Source: Pseudoalteromonas sp. OOF1S-7 (GTDB lineage Bacteria; Pseudomonadota; Gammaproteobacteria; Enterobacterales; Alteromonadaceae). From it: a stretch of DNA of 64,000 nt. Made by a program: the position numbers and the translations under genes. Of this stretch, positions 1 to 10,500 are shown piece by piece. Numbering within the stretch: position 1 is the stretch's first letter; every line of letters begins with the position of its first letter. The notes below the pieces were generated by a model, which did not search any database, was not told where the DNA came from, and saw only the letters and a program-made list of their open reading frames with translations. The stretch covers positions 62,001 through 126,000 of the forward strand of contig NZ_JAKRFZ010000011.1 of the NCBI RefSeq assembly GCF_022347765.1, in the 5' to 3' direction.

Positions 1-1
1 A

Positions 2-880
2 GCCTGGGCACAAGAAAAACAACAGCTGGCAGAGCGTCTGTCACAGCAGCAGACTCAGCTTGCCACTTTGAACGAACAACACACAGTACTCAGTGAAATT
101 GTCAGCGCCCTGCCGACATCCATTACAGAGCAGGCAGACGCAGCGGTGTCTTTGCCTGAAAGCCAACAGCCCAGTGATGTGCAACCTGCCGCTGGTGACA
201 TCAATGACAGCCATGAGTTTGAGGCGCACAGCACTGAGCTGGACGATGCGCAGGCCGCGTTGCTTGAGACATTGCAAACGATTATTTCGGCGCGCCACAA
301 CCAATTAATGGCCGGGTTTAATGAAGCAGGTCTCTCTTTGAGTACCGACAATAATTCCGCACAGGGTGGTCCTTATCATCAGGTTGATGCAACGCTGTTG
401 AATGCACACTACACCCAGCTTATCGATGACTCTGTACAACTCAATCAATTAGAGAACTTATTACACTCCACGCCCAAAATGATGCCCGTCGCGCACGACA
501 AATATTATATTTCCAGCGCGTTTGGCTTTCGCAAAGACCCAATCACAGGTCGCCGTGCCTACCACAAAGGGGTCGATATGGCGGGCTGGCATAAGACCCA
601 GATCATTGCACCGGCAGATGGCGTGGTCAGTAGAGCCGGTAAAAATGGCGGATACGGTAAGTTTGTTGAAATTAAACATGCGAACGGTATCGTCACGCGT
701 TATGGTCATTTGCACACCATCAAAGTGAAAAAAGGCCAGACAGTAAAGCAATCTGACGTGATTGCACTGATGGGCAGCACAGGTCGTAGTACCAGTACAC
801 ACTTGCATTATGAGGTGTTACAGGATAAAAAGCATATAAATCCTGTAAAACTGGCAAGAGTGCTCAAACGTGTTCAATAA
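2..880 (+). CDS. M23 family metallopeptidase (LytM-type), 5'-truncated by the window edge
   Basis: The frame is open from the first bases of the window, so the gene starts upstream and only about 292 C-terminal residues are visible. The visible N-terminal part is Gln/Glu-rich and probably coiled coil. The last ~130 residues form a LytM/M23 domain with both zinc-binding signatures: HKGVD (His and Asp ligands, nt ~563-577) and HLH (nt ~800-808). Such proteins cut peptide cross-links in peptidoglycan or, as EnvC/NlpD relatives, activate amidases; the intact motifs suggest an active enzyme. The 3' end overlaps the bactofilin start by 11 bp, which implies translational coupling. M23 peptidase plus bactofilin pairs are a known arrangement in which the cytoskeletal protein localises wall cutting. 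A membrane anchor is expected upstream but cannot be seen. Confidence 0.93.
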   Translation, partial: AWAQEKQQLAERLSQQQTQLATLNEQHTVLSEIVSALPTSITEQADAAVSLPESQQPSDVQPAAGDINDSHEFEAHSTELDDAQAALLETLQTIISARHNQLMAGFNEAGLSLSTDNNSAQGGPYHQVDATLLNAHYTQLIDDSVQLNQLENLLHSTPKMMPVAHDKYYISSAFGFRKDPITGRRAYHKGVDMAGWHKTQIIAPADGVVSRAGKNGGYGKFVEIKHANGIVTRYGHLHTIKVKKGQTVKQSDVIALMGSTGRSTSTHLHYEVLQDKKHINPVKLARVLKRVQ

Positions 881-1244
881 AAAGAAAAACGCAGTTCCTT
901 TCTCACTTATTTCTCCCGACACCGAAATCACAGGCAATATCCAGTGCGATGGTGAAATTCAGATCGACGGTAAAGTGATCGGAGACCTCAATGTTGCTCA
1001 GCTTATCATTGGTGAATCTGGGCTGGTGGAAGGCAATATTACCGCCACGCAGGTCCAGGTACGAGGACAAGTCCAGGGTGCGATCAGCGCCGACAGCGTT
1101 ACGCTGGAGCCCAGCGCCAGAGTGACTGGTGATATCGAACACGATACGCTGAGTATTCAGGCCGGTGCACACATTCAGGGCCAGCTGAACCACCGCGCGG
1201 AACCTTCTAATGTCACACCACTGGATAAAGCCAGCGAAGGCTGA
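870..1244 (+). CDS. Bactofilin (polymer-forming cytoskeletal protein)
   Basis: This 124-residue protein starts with GTG inside the 3' end of the M23 peptidase gene. Its central ~90 residues are a run of short beta strands with regularly spaced Gly, Ile and Val (GNIQCDGEIQIDG, GDLNVAQLIIGESG and similar turns), the right-handed beta-helix of the bactofilin/DUF583 family. Both ends are short and polar, as is usual for the family. Bactofilins polymerise without nucleotide and scaffold cell-wall enzymes at stalks, poles or curvature sites. The coupled peptidase is the likely client. The start follows from the overlap and from the basic N-terminus MFNKKKN that typically mediates membrane association. 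Confidence 0.93.
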   Translation: MFNKKKNAVPFSLISPDTEITGNIQCDGEIQIDGKVIGDLNVAQLIIGESGLVEGNITATQVQVRGQVQGAISADSVTLEPSARVTGDIEHDTLSIQAGAHIQGQLNHRAEPSNVTPLDKASEG

Positions 1245-1377
1245 ACTATCCGAAACAATCCCTCTTGGGTAACACTTATTAACATAAAAACATAGAGTTA
1301 GCCTTTCACTTATGTATCTAATAGTGATACATTTCACGCATATTATTTCATTAGAACGAGCTAATACGGCTCGTTTC

Positions 1378-1539
1378 ATACCAATTTGCTTAATTAAGTG
1401 TTCTATTTTGAGGCGAGAAAATCTGGTCGATAACCAGGCAAAAATTTTGATGTTTAGTCGCTCTAAGTGAGAAATTTTTAACACCGTTAGCGTCATATTT
1501 GCTCCTTCAAATTGAACAGGTATTAAGTGAAACTGGTAT
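1378..1539 (+). repeat. MITE-like intergenic repeat, copy 1
   Basis: A 162-bp segment starts ATACCAATTTGCTTAATTAA and ends with the near-complement AACTGGTAT. The same sequence occurs inverted at 7312-7533 with an extra internal stretch. Both copies share the blocks TTCTATTTTGAGGCGAGAAA and TTTGCTCC..CAAATTGAACAGGTA. It contains no gene of its own. Copy 1 ends 35 bp before the start of the outer-membrane protein gene and may supply part of its promoter. Confidence 0.8.
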
Positions 1540-1573
1540 CAATACGACACTAAAACGATTAAAAGGATATAAA

Positions 1574-2176
1574 GTGAATAAAGTAGTAATAGGACTAATG
1601 CTGGCTACCGCATCTCTGGGCGCTCAGGCGGCTGAGCTGAGCAAAAGCTACCTTGAAATAGGGTATGGAGAAACCAGTCTGGAAGGTACACCAAACTCTG
1701 TAGATCCCCAGGGGTTCATTATTGCAGGCAGCTATGAATTTGCTAATGGCATCTTCATGGGCCTCAAAATCGATCAACACTCAGACAGCCTGAATGTGCT
1801 CGACGACCTGTTCGATGATGATTACGACGTTGATGAAACCACCTTTAATCTGGGCTACATTCTGCGCGCGACAGACAATGGTCGTCTGGCGGTGGGCGCT
1901 CAGATTGGTGAGTTTGAAGTTTCAACGAAGAATGCTAACTCAACAATAGATACGCGTCGCCTGTACGGTGAGTACGAATACGCCTTTTCCAAGCGCATTA
2001 GCACCTATGCTCAGGCAGGTTATGAGTTACTGGACAACTCCAGAGATGATGAAAATGGTATTTTTATTAATATCGGTCTGCGCTTTGGCTTTACGCAGCG
2101 CTCCGCTGTCGTGCTGGAATACACCAATGGTGTGGAATACACGCAAACGGAAGTTAAATACCGCTACAGCTTTTAA
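1574..2176 (+). CDS. Outer-membrane beta-barrel protein
   Basis: The predicted product has 200 residues. GTG at 1574 was chosen because AAGGA lies 8 bases upstream and it gives a clean signal peptide (hydrophobic residues 4-15, cleavage near AQA|AELSK); longer frames would start inside the upstream repeat. The mature protein shows alternating hydrophobic strands (YLEIGYGETSLEG, TFNLGYILRA, GRLAVGAQIG, IFINIGLRFGF) and ends in YRYSF, the terminal aromatic signature recognised by the Bam complex. An acidic loop around residues 75-85 (DDLFDDDYDVDE) may bind cations. It resembles the OmpA-like/opacity-type eight-stranded barrels of the PF13505 group. No specific function can be assigned. A terminator follows directly. 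Confidence 0.85.
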   Translation: MNKVVIGLMLATASLGAQAAELSKSYLEIGYGETSLEGTPNSVDPQGFIIAGSYEFANGIFMGLKIDQHSDSLNVLDDLFDDDYDVDETTFNLGYILRATDNGRLAVGAQIGEFEVSTKNANSTIDTRRLYGEYEYAFSKRISTYAQAGYELLDNSRDDENGIFINIGLRFGFTQRSAVVLEYTNGVEYTQTEVKYRYSF

Positions 2177-2195
2177 TGCTACTTCGCTGTAAGAC

Positions 2196-2220
2196 AGGCC
2201 CACATTAGCTGGGCCTTTTT
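2196..2220 (+). terminator. Rho-independent terminator after the outer-membrane protein gene
   Basis: A 7-bp stem AGGCCCA/TGGGCCT with a 7-nt loop is followed by a run of T, 20 bp after the stop codon. Confidence 0.85.
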
Positions 2221-2225
2221 ATATG

Positions 2226-2693
2226 TCACTTCTTCGCTGAAATATACATAGTGACATCGGCATGAAATACCTTCACCCCATCACTGTTGAACACCTCAAC
2301 CGGCACTATCAGTTCTTCTTTATCCTGCCACTGGCGCGGGAGTGGAATCGTCGCCTCTGCACGTAAGTCGGTATCGGCTTTTTTCAGGTATTGCACTGTC
2401 ATCCCTTTCGGGATCCAGCGATGTGTTTTCGATGGAATACTGGCATCGGTCACCACCCCTGCGCATAATTCTGCAAGGTTACACTGAGCAATTGCATGCA
2501 CTGTCCCAATGTGATTGTGGACTGCCTTTCGATTAGGCATCTGAGCCGTAATACGGCCTTCACTTAGATGGGTGATCTTAGGCTTGATCGTGCCAAAATA
2601 AGGTGCCCTTTTACAGACCGCCTTGCTGAATAGCCAGTTGCCAAAGGGCAACCATTTAAACTTCTTATAGGTTTTTAATAAGGGTGTTGCCAT
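2226..2693 (-). CDS. Hotdog-fold thioesterase-like protein (DUF4442)
   Basis: This is a 155-residue protein. ATG at 2693 is preferred over an upstream in-frame GTG at 2723, which has no recognisable ribosome-binding site. The sequence contains the hotdog pattern: an N-terminal linker, then HLSEGRITAQMPNRKAVHNHIGTVHAIAQCNLAELCAG, where the HNHIGTVHA segment precedes the long central helix, and then beta strands ending VTMYISAKK. This matches the DUF4442/PaaI-related family that includes YiiD C-terminal-like proteins. Thioesterase activity on an acyl-CoA is known for relatives but is not demonstrated by these residues. The gene is monocistronic and convergent with the outer-membrane protein gene. 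Confidence 0.75.
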   Translation of the reverse strand: MATPLLKTYKKFKWLPFGNWLFSKAVCKRAPYFGTIKPKITHLSEGRITAQMPNRKAVHNHIGTVHAIAQCNLAELCAGVVTDASIPSKTHRWIPKGMTVQYLKKADTDLRAEATIPLPRQWQDKEELIVPVEVFNSDGVKVFHADVTMYISAKK

Positions 2694-3184
2694 AACGCTT
2701 AACCTGTTGATTGTAGAAAACACCCCACACTAACACATCTGACCAGTTGAGCCAATCATACCTACAGAGTTTTATAGTCAAGGATCACAACTGACTTGGC
2801 ACTGTTGCTACATATTCAATTACCGTTCTCCGGGCTGCTTATCCAAGCTATAAAGAATAGGAAGGATATAAAATTAGGTAACTCACTCACTTAAAATATG
2901 ATTTTAATCATATTAAATAAATCATAACAAATTTATATTTAAATAGTAAAAATTCCAGCACTTCACTATTAAAATAAAAAACATTAGAATTAATTAAACA
3001 GCTAATGAGATGATTTTTTGAAAATCCATAAGTTCGCTGTGGTATACCGATATGCCACAGCGAACTTAATGCTTCACACCGGCTTTTTTCTGATTATTTT
3101 TTGGAACGATACAATCTCAATAATTATTATTCCTATTTAAATAAATCAATAACTTACCTACTCACGCTTTACTCAGGAATTTCT
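2694..3184. other. AT-rich intergenic region with a strong hairpin
   Basis: No gene is apparent in this 490-bp spacer, which is the shared upstream region of the leftward DUF4442 gene and the rightward chemoreceptor. It is AT-rich (about 2880-3010 almost entirely A/T), has a small palindrome AATATGATT/AATCATATT near 2896-2917, and contains the hairpin listed at 3029-3068. Promoters for both neighbours must lie here, but no unambiguous -35/-10 pair can be picked. Confidence 0.6.
3029..3068. repeat. Perfect inverted repeat upstream of the first chemoreceptor gene
   Basis: The arms TAAGTTCGCTGTGG and CCACAGCGAACTTA are exact complements (14 bp) around a 12-nt centre that can pair further. No T run follows on the plus strand and no rightward gene lies upstream, so this is not a typical terminator. 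It could be an operator or a 5'-UTR hairpin of the chemoreceptor mRNA. Confidence 0.8.
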
Positions 3185-4846
3185 ATGAGACTCAGTAAAA
3201 AACTCTATTTATCCTTTGGCGTATTAATCATGCTAATGATCATATCCAGCACACTAGTATGGTTTAAAATATCCACAGAAACCGCCCGTGCACAAGAAGT
3301 AACCGGTGACGATCTGCCCGGGATGATACTCTACAACCGCTTACTGGATACTCAGCACCAGCTCAAAAGCGCTGCGCTCGAATATATGAATGGTGATGCA
3401 AGTAAAAAAGCGACATTTAACACCACATTTGAAAAGTTTAAAGCCGTCCACACCGAGCTTTACCATTATGAATCAGCCAAACAATCCGATCGTGAGAAAA
3501 TGGCACATATCCTGCGGAATATTTCTTCCTACCACCAACGAGTCAATCAGGACGTCTTTGCGCGCTACCGTCCGGTTGCCGTTCAGACGCTTCAGGGTGA
3601 AACATCCGTGGCTTTAAGCAGCTCAGATGCTTTTCAGCAAGCCAGTAAAACGCTCCGGGCTTTAGATAAAAAACACATACAAGATATTGCTAAAATTCTT
3701 GAAGTTTCTGCACAAGAAGAAATTGATGATGCAACCAGTACAGTGGCGCAATTGGTTGAAGGCCTGAGCGCGACTTCCATGACCATCATAGCAATCACTT
3801 TGGTTGCCGCGATACTGAGCCTCATCATCGCGTTTTTGATTAGCCGCTCAATCGTGTTTCGCCTCAACCAGGTGCTCAGTGTTGCAGAACGGATCGGCGC
3901 CGGTGATATCTCTGAGCAAGATATTGTGCACCAGGGACAGGATGAAATTGACGGACTGGCGGAAGCAACCAATAAAATGGCCCACTCATTGAACGAATTG
4001 CTGCATTCTATCACTCAGGTAGTCGGTGATGTAGCAACATCCAGTCAGGATATCGCTGAAGCGAACGAGCAGATTGCCTCACGCAATCGTTCATCCGCCG
4101 AGCAGTCGACTCAGGTCGCCACGGCCATTGAAGAAATGAGTGCAACAGTCACTGAAGTCGCAGCTCAAAGTCAGGTCGCAGCAAGTCATGCCGAACAAGC
4201 ACGCACACTGGCCTCTGGCGGAGGAGATACCGTCGGACAAACCGTTAGTAAAATCAAAACTGCGTCGCAAAATGTGCAGAAAACCTCAGAAAATGTCACA
4301 CATCTGGGCGAACTCAGTAGCCAGATTGGTAACGTGATCGGAGTGATTAGCAGCATTGCAGAGCAAACCAACCTGTTGGCGCTCAATGCTGCGATTGAAG
4401 CAGCCCGGGCCGGTGAACAAGGCCGTGGCTTCGCAGTCGTTGCGGATGAAGTCAGAACCCTGGCCGAACGAACATCTCAGGCAACCGAGGAAGTCGTTTC
4501 CACCGTGCAATCCATTCAGTCACAGACAGATCATGCGGTTAGTTCCATGCAACATAGTGTAGCCCTGGTTGACCAAAGCGTCTCGATGGCCGAAGCTGCT
4601 GGCATGCAATTGGATGATATTGTGCGCGGCGCCACGGACATCGCCACTATGATCCAGTCAATCGCCACTGCCACAGAAGAGCAATCCGTGGTTGCCGGTG
4701 AGATGGCCAGAGACATTTCAAAGATTGAGCAGTCCAGTCAGCATTCTTTACAGGATACTCAGGTCGCGGCGCTATCCGCTCAGGGGCTGAACCAACAAGC
4801 TGAGGAACTTGCCTGCCTGGTCAGCAAGTTCAGATTAAGGACATAA
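3185..4846 (+). CDS. Methyl-accepting chemotaxis protein with shortened sensor domain
   Basis: This 553-residue chemoreceptor starts at ATG 3185, chosen by alignment with the next gene, whose start MKLSNKLY matches [10 protein letters not shown]1 spans about residues 8-27. A periplasmic helical sensor covers ~30-190, then TM2 ~195-220, a HAMP domain, and a cytoplasmic coiled coil with the hairpin tip [20 protein letters not shown] that contacts CheA/CheW. It is a close paralogue of the downstream receptor but is exactly 117 residues shorter. All of the difference lies in the sensor, between RYRP (~130) and DAFQQA (~148). The paralogue's sensor consists of two similar helical modules, and this protein has lost the second. 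It may sense a different ligand, a partner, or nothing. Confidence 0.92.
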   Translation: MRLSKKLYLSFGVLIMLMIISSTLVWFKISTETARAQEVTGDDLPGMILYNRLLDTQHQLKSAALEYMNGDASKKATFNTTFEKFKAVHTELYHYESAKQSDREKMAHILRNISSYHQRVNQDVFARYRPVAVQTLQGETSVALSSSDAFQQASKTLRALDKKHIQDIAKILEVSAQEEIDDATSTVAQLVEGLSATSMTIIAITLVAAILSLIIAFLISRSIVFRLNQVLSVAERIGAGDISEQDIVHQGQDEIDGLAEATNKMAHSLNELLHSITQVVGDVATSSQDIAEANEQIASRNRSSAEQSTQVATAIEEMSATVTEVAAQSQVAASHAEQARTLASGGGDTVGQTVSKIKTASQNVQKTSENVTHLGELSSQIGNVIGVISSIAEQTNLLALNAAIEAARAGEQGRGFAVVADEVRTLAERTSQATEEVVSTVQSIQSQTDHAVSSMQHSVALVDQSVSMAEAAGMQLDDIVRGATDIATMIQSIATATEEQSVVAGEMARDISKIEQSSQHSLQDTQVAALSAQGLNQQAEELACLVSKFRLRT

Positions 4847-5053
4847 ACGACCTGCATGACCTCGTGCAGTTCACTCATTACCGGGCCGAAATGATTGATA
4901 GGATCAGTCCGGTAATATGGATGCAGTGCTTGTTCAGTGTGCTCAGCTTCCAGATAAAACTTGCCTGTTTTCGTAATTAACGACTTTAATTATGAACGAT
5001 AACACAATGAAAAGTATGCCATGGATGACGCCTATTGCGAACTTGGTGACCCT

Positions 5054-7066
5054 ATGAAACTCAGTAATAAGCTATACTCAGCCTTTGGTGTGCTGATTTT
5101 ACTCATGGTGATGTCCAGTACTTTAGTTTGGTTCAAAGTCTCGACGGAAACCGCCCGTGCACAGGAGGTCACTGGTGATGACTTGCCCGGCATGATCCTC
5201 TACAGCCGGTTGCTAGACACTGAGCATCAGCTCAAAAGTGCCGCGCTCGAATATATGAATGGCGACGCCAGTAAAAAGGCCGTGTTCAATGAGGTGTTTC
5301 GTAGATATAAGGAAGTGCACACAGAATTATATCGTTATGAATCGGCTAAACAGGCCGACCGCGAAAAAATGGCCCATATTCTGAAAAGCATTTCCACTTA
5401 CCACCAGCGAGTGAATCAGGATGTCTTTGGTCGCTATGATCCCAGCGCATATCAGCGTGTCAAATCCCGGGTTGACCGTCTGGAGGCGACGACCGGAGAG
5501 CAACTGGAAACGCTACTCGATAAATTAAAGGAACAAGAGTTTAACGACGCCATGCAATCAACCGACTTACAGGAATCGCTCAATGATGATCTACCGGGCG
5601 TTCGTTATTACTTGGAATTAGTCGATGAAGCCGGAGACATGATTGCTGCGGTGATCTCGCACACAACGGGCAATGCCAACGCTCAGGCAGACTTTAACGA
5701 TGATGCAAACAGTTTTGAAGAGTACTTAAACCTTCTCATTCCACTGGAACAAAAGCCTAACGAACTACAAGACATCGCCACTATCAAACGCTTATACAAA
5801 ATCATTCGTGATGAAGCGAGCGCGGTATTTACCAGCTACGATCCAACTGCATTTAAACAGGCAACTGCAACTCTCAGTGAACTGGACAGGAGACATATCC
5901 AGGATGTGGCAAAAATCCTGGATGTGTCTGCCAGAGAAGAAATCGATGATGCCACCGGTGCGCTTGAGCTGTTAGTCGAAGGGCTTAACTCGACCTCGAT
6001 TGTGATTATTGTGATAACCCTGATTGCAGCTATCCTGGGCATGGTGATTGCCTATCTGATCAGCAATTCGATCGTATCTCGACTGAATCAGGTACTCGGT
6101 GTTGCGGAACGGATCAGCGCGGGTGATATCTCTGACAGAGATATTGACCATAAAGGACAGGATGAAATTGACGGACTAGCCGAAGCCACCAATAAAATGG
6201 CCCGCTCGTTGAACGAGCTGCTACACGCCATTGCCAAAGTGGTGGACGATGTTCGCACTTCAAGCCACGATATCGCTGAGGCCAATGATCAGATTGCCTC
6301 GCGTAGCCGTTCGTCGGCCGATCAGTCAACCCAGGTTGCCACGGCCATTGAGGAAATGAGCGCCACGGTCTCTGAGGTAGCGTCGCAAAGCCAGGTTGCT
6401 GCGAGCCATGCCGATCAGGCCCGTACACTGGCGTCTGGGGGGGGAGACACCGTTGGACAGACCGTCAGCAAGATTAAAACAGCCTCGCAGAATGTACAGA
6501 AAACCGCTGAAAACGTGACCCATTTGGGTGAGCTGAGTAGCCAGATTGGTAACGTGATTGGCGTCATTGGCAGTATTGCCGAGCAGACTAACCTGCTTGC
6601 ATTAAATGCCGCCATTGAAGCTGCCCGAGCCGGTGAGCAGGGACGTGGTTTTGCAGTGGTTGCCGATGAGGTCAGAACACTGGCGGAACGCACCTCAAAA
6701 GCCACCGAGGAAGTGGTCTCAACGGTACAGTCAATCCAGTCTCAGACCGAACATGCCGTCAGCTCGATGCAAAACAGCGTATCTCAGGTTGATCAAAGTG
6801 TGTCTATGGCAGAGGCTGCGGGCGCCCAGCTGGATGACATTGTACGCGGTGCATCTGAAATTGCCGCCATGATCCAGTCAATCGCCACAGCAACGGAGGA
6901 ACAATCTGTGGTTGCCGGTGAAATGGCTCAGGACATTTCTAAAATAGAGCAATCCAGCCAGAGCTCCTTACAGGATACTCAGGTTGCCGCTTTGTCAGCA
7001 CAAGAGCTCAATAAACAGGCTGAGCAGCTGGCCCAGTTAGTACGTAAGTTCAGACTCAGATCTTAA
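5054..7066 (+). CDS. Methyl-accepting chemotaxis protein with helical bimodular (HBM) sensor
   Basis: This is a 670-residue chemoreceptor. ATG 5054 is preceded by GGTGA; a longer frame from 5021 adds no hydrophobic sequence. TM1 is at ~8-27, the sensor at ~30-310, TM2 at ~315-340, followed by HAMP and the signalling hairpin ([20 protein letters not shown]). The sensor carries two related modules: DDLPG at ~42 and again at ~178, and YDP at ~128 and ~262, a period of about 134-136 residues. That matches the HBM architecture (PF16591), known from Pseudomonas putida McpS, which binds organic acids. The ligand here is unknown. The tandem arrangement with the upstream receptor and near-identical signalling halves indicates recent duplication. 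A GC-rich hairpin at 7103-7130 may end the transcript. Confidence 0.93.
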   Translation: MKLSNKLYSAFGVLILLMVMSSTLVWFKVSTETARAQEVTGDDLPGMILYSRLLDTEHQLKSAALEYMNGDASKKAVFNEVFRRYKEVHTELYRYESAKQADREKMAHILKSISTYHQRVNQDVFGRYDPSAYQRVKSRVDRLEATTGEQLETLLDKLKEQEFNDAMQSTDLQESLNDDLPGVRYYLELVDEAGDMIAAVISHTTGNANAQADFNDDANSFEEYLNLLIPLEQKPNELQDIATIKRLYKIIRDEASAVFTSYDPTAFKQATATLSELDRRHIQDVAKILDVSAREEIDDATGALELLVEGLNSTSIVIIVITLIAAILGMVIAYLISNSIVSRLNQVLGVAERISAGDISDRDIDHKGQDEIDGLAEATNKMARSLNELLHAIAKVVDDVRTSSHDIAEANDQIASRSRSSADQSTQVATAIEEMSATVSEVASQSQVAASHADQARTLASGGGDTVGQTVSKIKTASQNVQKTAENVTHLGELSSQIGNVIGVIGSIAEQTNLLALNAAIEAARAGEQGRGFAVVADEVRTLAERTSKATEEVVSTVQSIQSQTEHAVSSMQNSVSQVDQSVSMAEAAGAQLDDIVRGASEIAAMIQSIATATEEQSVVAGEMAQDISKIEQSSQSSLQDTQVAALSAQELNKQAEQLAQLVRKFRLRS

Positions 7067-7102
7067 ATACCCGCACCCATAGATTGGTCCGGAATGTATC
7101 AT

Positions 7103-7130
7103 TAACAGGCGCTCTGGACAGCGCCTGTTA
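7103..7130 (+). terminator. Hairpin after the second chemoreceptor gene
   Basis: The arms TAACAGGCGCT and AGCGCCTGTTA form an 11-bp stem with a 6-nt loop, 37 bp after the stop codon. No T tract follows, so it may be a weak terminator or an mRNA-end stabiliser. Confidence 0.5.
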
Positions 7131-7311
7131 GTGAAATGAATCTTAATTTTAGTCTCCATAGTGATACACTGCCTCTCCTTTTTCCCGGCACACCTGTCGA
7201 GAAATACACGCCAGCCTTACTCATGCAAGTTGATAAATAATAAGGATAATACATGCATCATATAATAACTTTGAGCAGTCTTTTACTGATCTTCTCTTCT
7301 GCATGCGCTTT

Positions 7312-7533
7312 ATACCAATTTCACTAAATACCTGTTCAATTTGACGGAGCAAATATGACGCTAACAGCGTTAAGCATTTCTCATTTAGAACTTTATACCT
7401 TAGACATAGGTTCACAAATTTTTGCCTCGCCCACATGGACGTAGGCGCCTCAGCGATAGCAGGACGCGTGAGCAGTGCTATCGACCCTATTTTCTCGCCT
7501 CAAAATAGAACGCTTAATTAAGCAAATTGGTAT
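7312..7533 (-). repeat. MITE-like intergenic repeat, copy 2
   Basis: This 222-bp segment is bounded by ATACCAATTT and AAATTGGTAT, inverted relative to copy 1 at 1378-1539. It matches copy 1 along both flanks but holds about 60 extra internal bases (around 7425-7490, GC-richer, with GCGCCTCAGCGATAGCAGGA). It ends 17 bp from the 3' end of dnaE2. No coding sequence is convincing inside it. Its termini are complementary over about 10 bp, as expected for a non-autonomous transposable element. Confidence 0.8.
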
Positions 7534-7549
7534 TACATTCATTTCCCGT

Positions 7550-10500
7550 TCAATGGAAATCCCGGGATTTACTGCAGAACGTCCCCAATATCTCACTGCG
7601 ATCAATCAGCCTGCCTGCGATGATGTGAATAACCTCCCCTTCTTTTTCGACAATCCCTTTTACTTCCAATAGCCTGGCACTGAGATAAGCCTGCTTTTGA
7701 GCCCGTGCGGTACCCGCCCATACCACCACATTGATATTGCCCGTATCATCTTCCAGCGTAAAAAAGGTCACCCCCCCGGCAGTCCCCGGAGCCTGTTTGC
7801 CAGTCACAATGCCCACCACCGTCACCAGAGATTTATGCCGACAGGCACTGAGCTGCGCCATGCGCGTAAAACGCCCCAGTTTACCTGCCTTGTCGAGCAG
7901 GGTGACCGGATGTTGACCCAGAGTAAGACCCAGCGCAGCATAGTCTTCCACCAGGTCGTCCATGTCATCCGGCTGGAAAACACAAGAGGTAGACTCCGCT
8001 ACTGAATGCCCGGCAAACAAAGGTAAGGTGTGTTCCTTATCCATCAGCGCCCAGCGCGCGGCATAGCGATCACCCTGCAACGTTTTAAGTGCACTGGCCG
8101 ATGCCAGGCTTTCCAATGTATTAGCGGGTAGTCCGAGACGCTGTAACGCTGACATATCGGAAAAACCGGTGTCTGGCCGGGCAGCCAGTAGCTGCTCTGC
8201 GCTGTTACGATGTAACCCTTTGACTAGGCGCAGACCCAGGCGGATCGCAAACTTGTCGTGCTGCTGACAAATATGATGATCGTACTCAGAGGCATTGACA
8301 CACACCGGCAGCACCTCTATCTGATGGCGCCTGGCATCCTGGAGCAGTTGAGAGGCGCTGTAAAACCCCATTGGCAGGCTGTTAAGTAAAGCGGTATAAA
8401 ACATAGCCGGATAGTAGTATTTTAGCCAGGCTGATGCATAAGCCAGCACAGCGAAGGACGCTGAGTGACTCTCCGGGAATCCATATTCACCAAAGCCACA
8501 GATCTGCTCAAAAATACGCTCGGCAAAGCACACCTCATAGCCCCGTTGTTGCATGCCGTTGATCAACTTTTCTTTAAACTGCATCAGCTCGCCGCTTTTT
8601 TTCCATGACGCCATGGCCCGGCGCAGCTGATCCGCCTCCCCGCCGGAAAAGCCAGCCGCGACCATCGCCAGTTTAATCACCTGCTCCTGGAAGATAGGCA
8701 CCCCCATAGTACGTGATAAAACCGACTTCACCTCCTCGGAAGGGTAAGTAATGGCTTCCTCACCATTACGACGTTTTAGAAAGGGATGTACCATATCCCC
8801 CTGAATGGGCCCCGGCCTGACAATGGCAATTTGGATCACTAAGTCGTAATAACACGCCGGTTTTAACCGCGGTAACATACTCATTTGTGCCCGGGATTCT
8901 ATCTGAAATACCCCCACCGTATCTGCGCGCTGAAGCATGTTATATACCTGAGGATCGTCCCCCATGCGGGTTAACTCGGCCAGATCCAGCTGTCTTGATG
9001 TGTGCTGCGCTATCAGTGCAAACGCTTTACGAATGGCACTCAGCATGCCCAGTGCCAGCACATCCACTTTGAGTAACCTGAGACTTTCCAGGTCATCCTT
9101 ATCCCACTGGATCACCGTACGTTCCGACATGGCTGCATTTTCGACAGGAACCAGATCATGCAACGGGCCTGCGGAGATCACAAAGCCCCCCACATGCTGA
9201 GAGAGGTGGCGGGGAAAGCCCATGATGTCTTCAACCAGGGAAATAAACTGCTGACCTTTGTGCGACTCGCTCTGCAGGCCAAGCTCTGCCAGCTGAGTTT
9301 GCCAGTTTTGCCCCCGATCACGGCGATTCACATTGCGAATAAAGTAATCCAGCTGAGTGACCTCAATTCCCAGAGCTTTACCCACATCCCTGATTGCACT
9401 TTTAAAGCGATAGCTGATGACCGTTGCAGCCAGTGCGGCACGTTTACGGCCATACTTGTGATAGATGTACTGGATCACCTCTTCACGGCGCTCATGTTCA
9501 AAATCGACATCTATATCCGGCGGCTCATTGCGCTCTTTACTGATAAAGCGCTCGAACAGCACAGACACCTGACGAGGGTCCACCGCAGTGATCTCCAGAC
9601 AGTAACACACCACTGAATTGGCCGCTGAGCCCCGTCCCTGATACAAAATCCCTTTACTGCGTGCAAAACACACTAAATCATGAATGGTGAGGAAAAAATA
9701 GGGATAGTCTAACTCTTCTATCAGTGCCAGCTCTTTGTCTATAACCTGTGCAATCTCAACGGGCACCCCCTGGGGGAAACGCCGCCGCTGCCCCGCCTGC
9801 ACCAGGGCGCGCAAATGCTGCATCGCGGTTTTCCCTTCAGGAACCAGCTCTGCCGGATACTGATAACGCAGTGAGTCAAGATCAAACGTACAGCGCCTGG
9901 CAATGCGTAAAGATTCTGCCAGCCAGGGGGCCTTAAACAACTTGCTGAGCTTGTCGCGGCTGCGCAGGGCTCGCTCAGCGTTTGCAAGCAATTCCCCTTT
10001 AACCTGCTCAATCGGCTGATTAAGCCGAATCGCCGTCAGCGTATGCTGCAACCTGAGCCGTTCACAGTGATGCATTAGCACCCCGCCACAGGCGGTAACA
10101 GGCAACTGATAACGGGCAGCCAGCGCTTCGCAGCGCGCGATAAAACGCTGTTCCTGATTCACCAGATGACGCTGTATACCCACCCAGCTGCGGCCCTTAT
10201 GATGACGTACCAACCAGGCGCCCCACTGCGCATCCTGCTCGCAGCCTTGAGGTAACCAGATGAGCAGGCAATGGCGCAATGACAGCAAGTCCCACTCAGC
10301 TAATTGATAATGGCCTTTTTCAGCCCGCCGCCGGGCATTGGTGATCACCCGGCATAATTCACTGTAGGCGGCTTTATCCGGGCAGAGTAACACCACTTCG
10401 AGGGTCTCAAAGCGCATCAGGCTGCCTACTATCAATTGTAAATCCAGCTGCTGATTTTTGATCAGCGTATGCGCCCGGACCACACCCGCCAGCGAACACT

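Noticed and set aside
903-1496. 197-residue minus-strand frame over the bactofilin gene
   Set aside because: Antisense to a well-supported gene and extending into the repeat element; no ribosome-binding site or family resemblance.
1499-1573. Longer N-terminus for the outer-membrane protein starting at TTG 1499
   Set aside because: It lies within the MITE-like repeat and would bury the signal peptide; GTG 1574 has a good ribosome-binding site.
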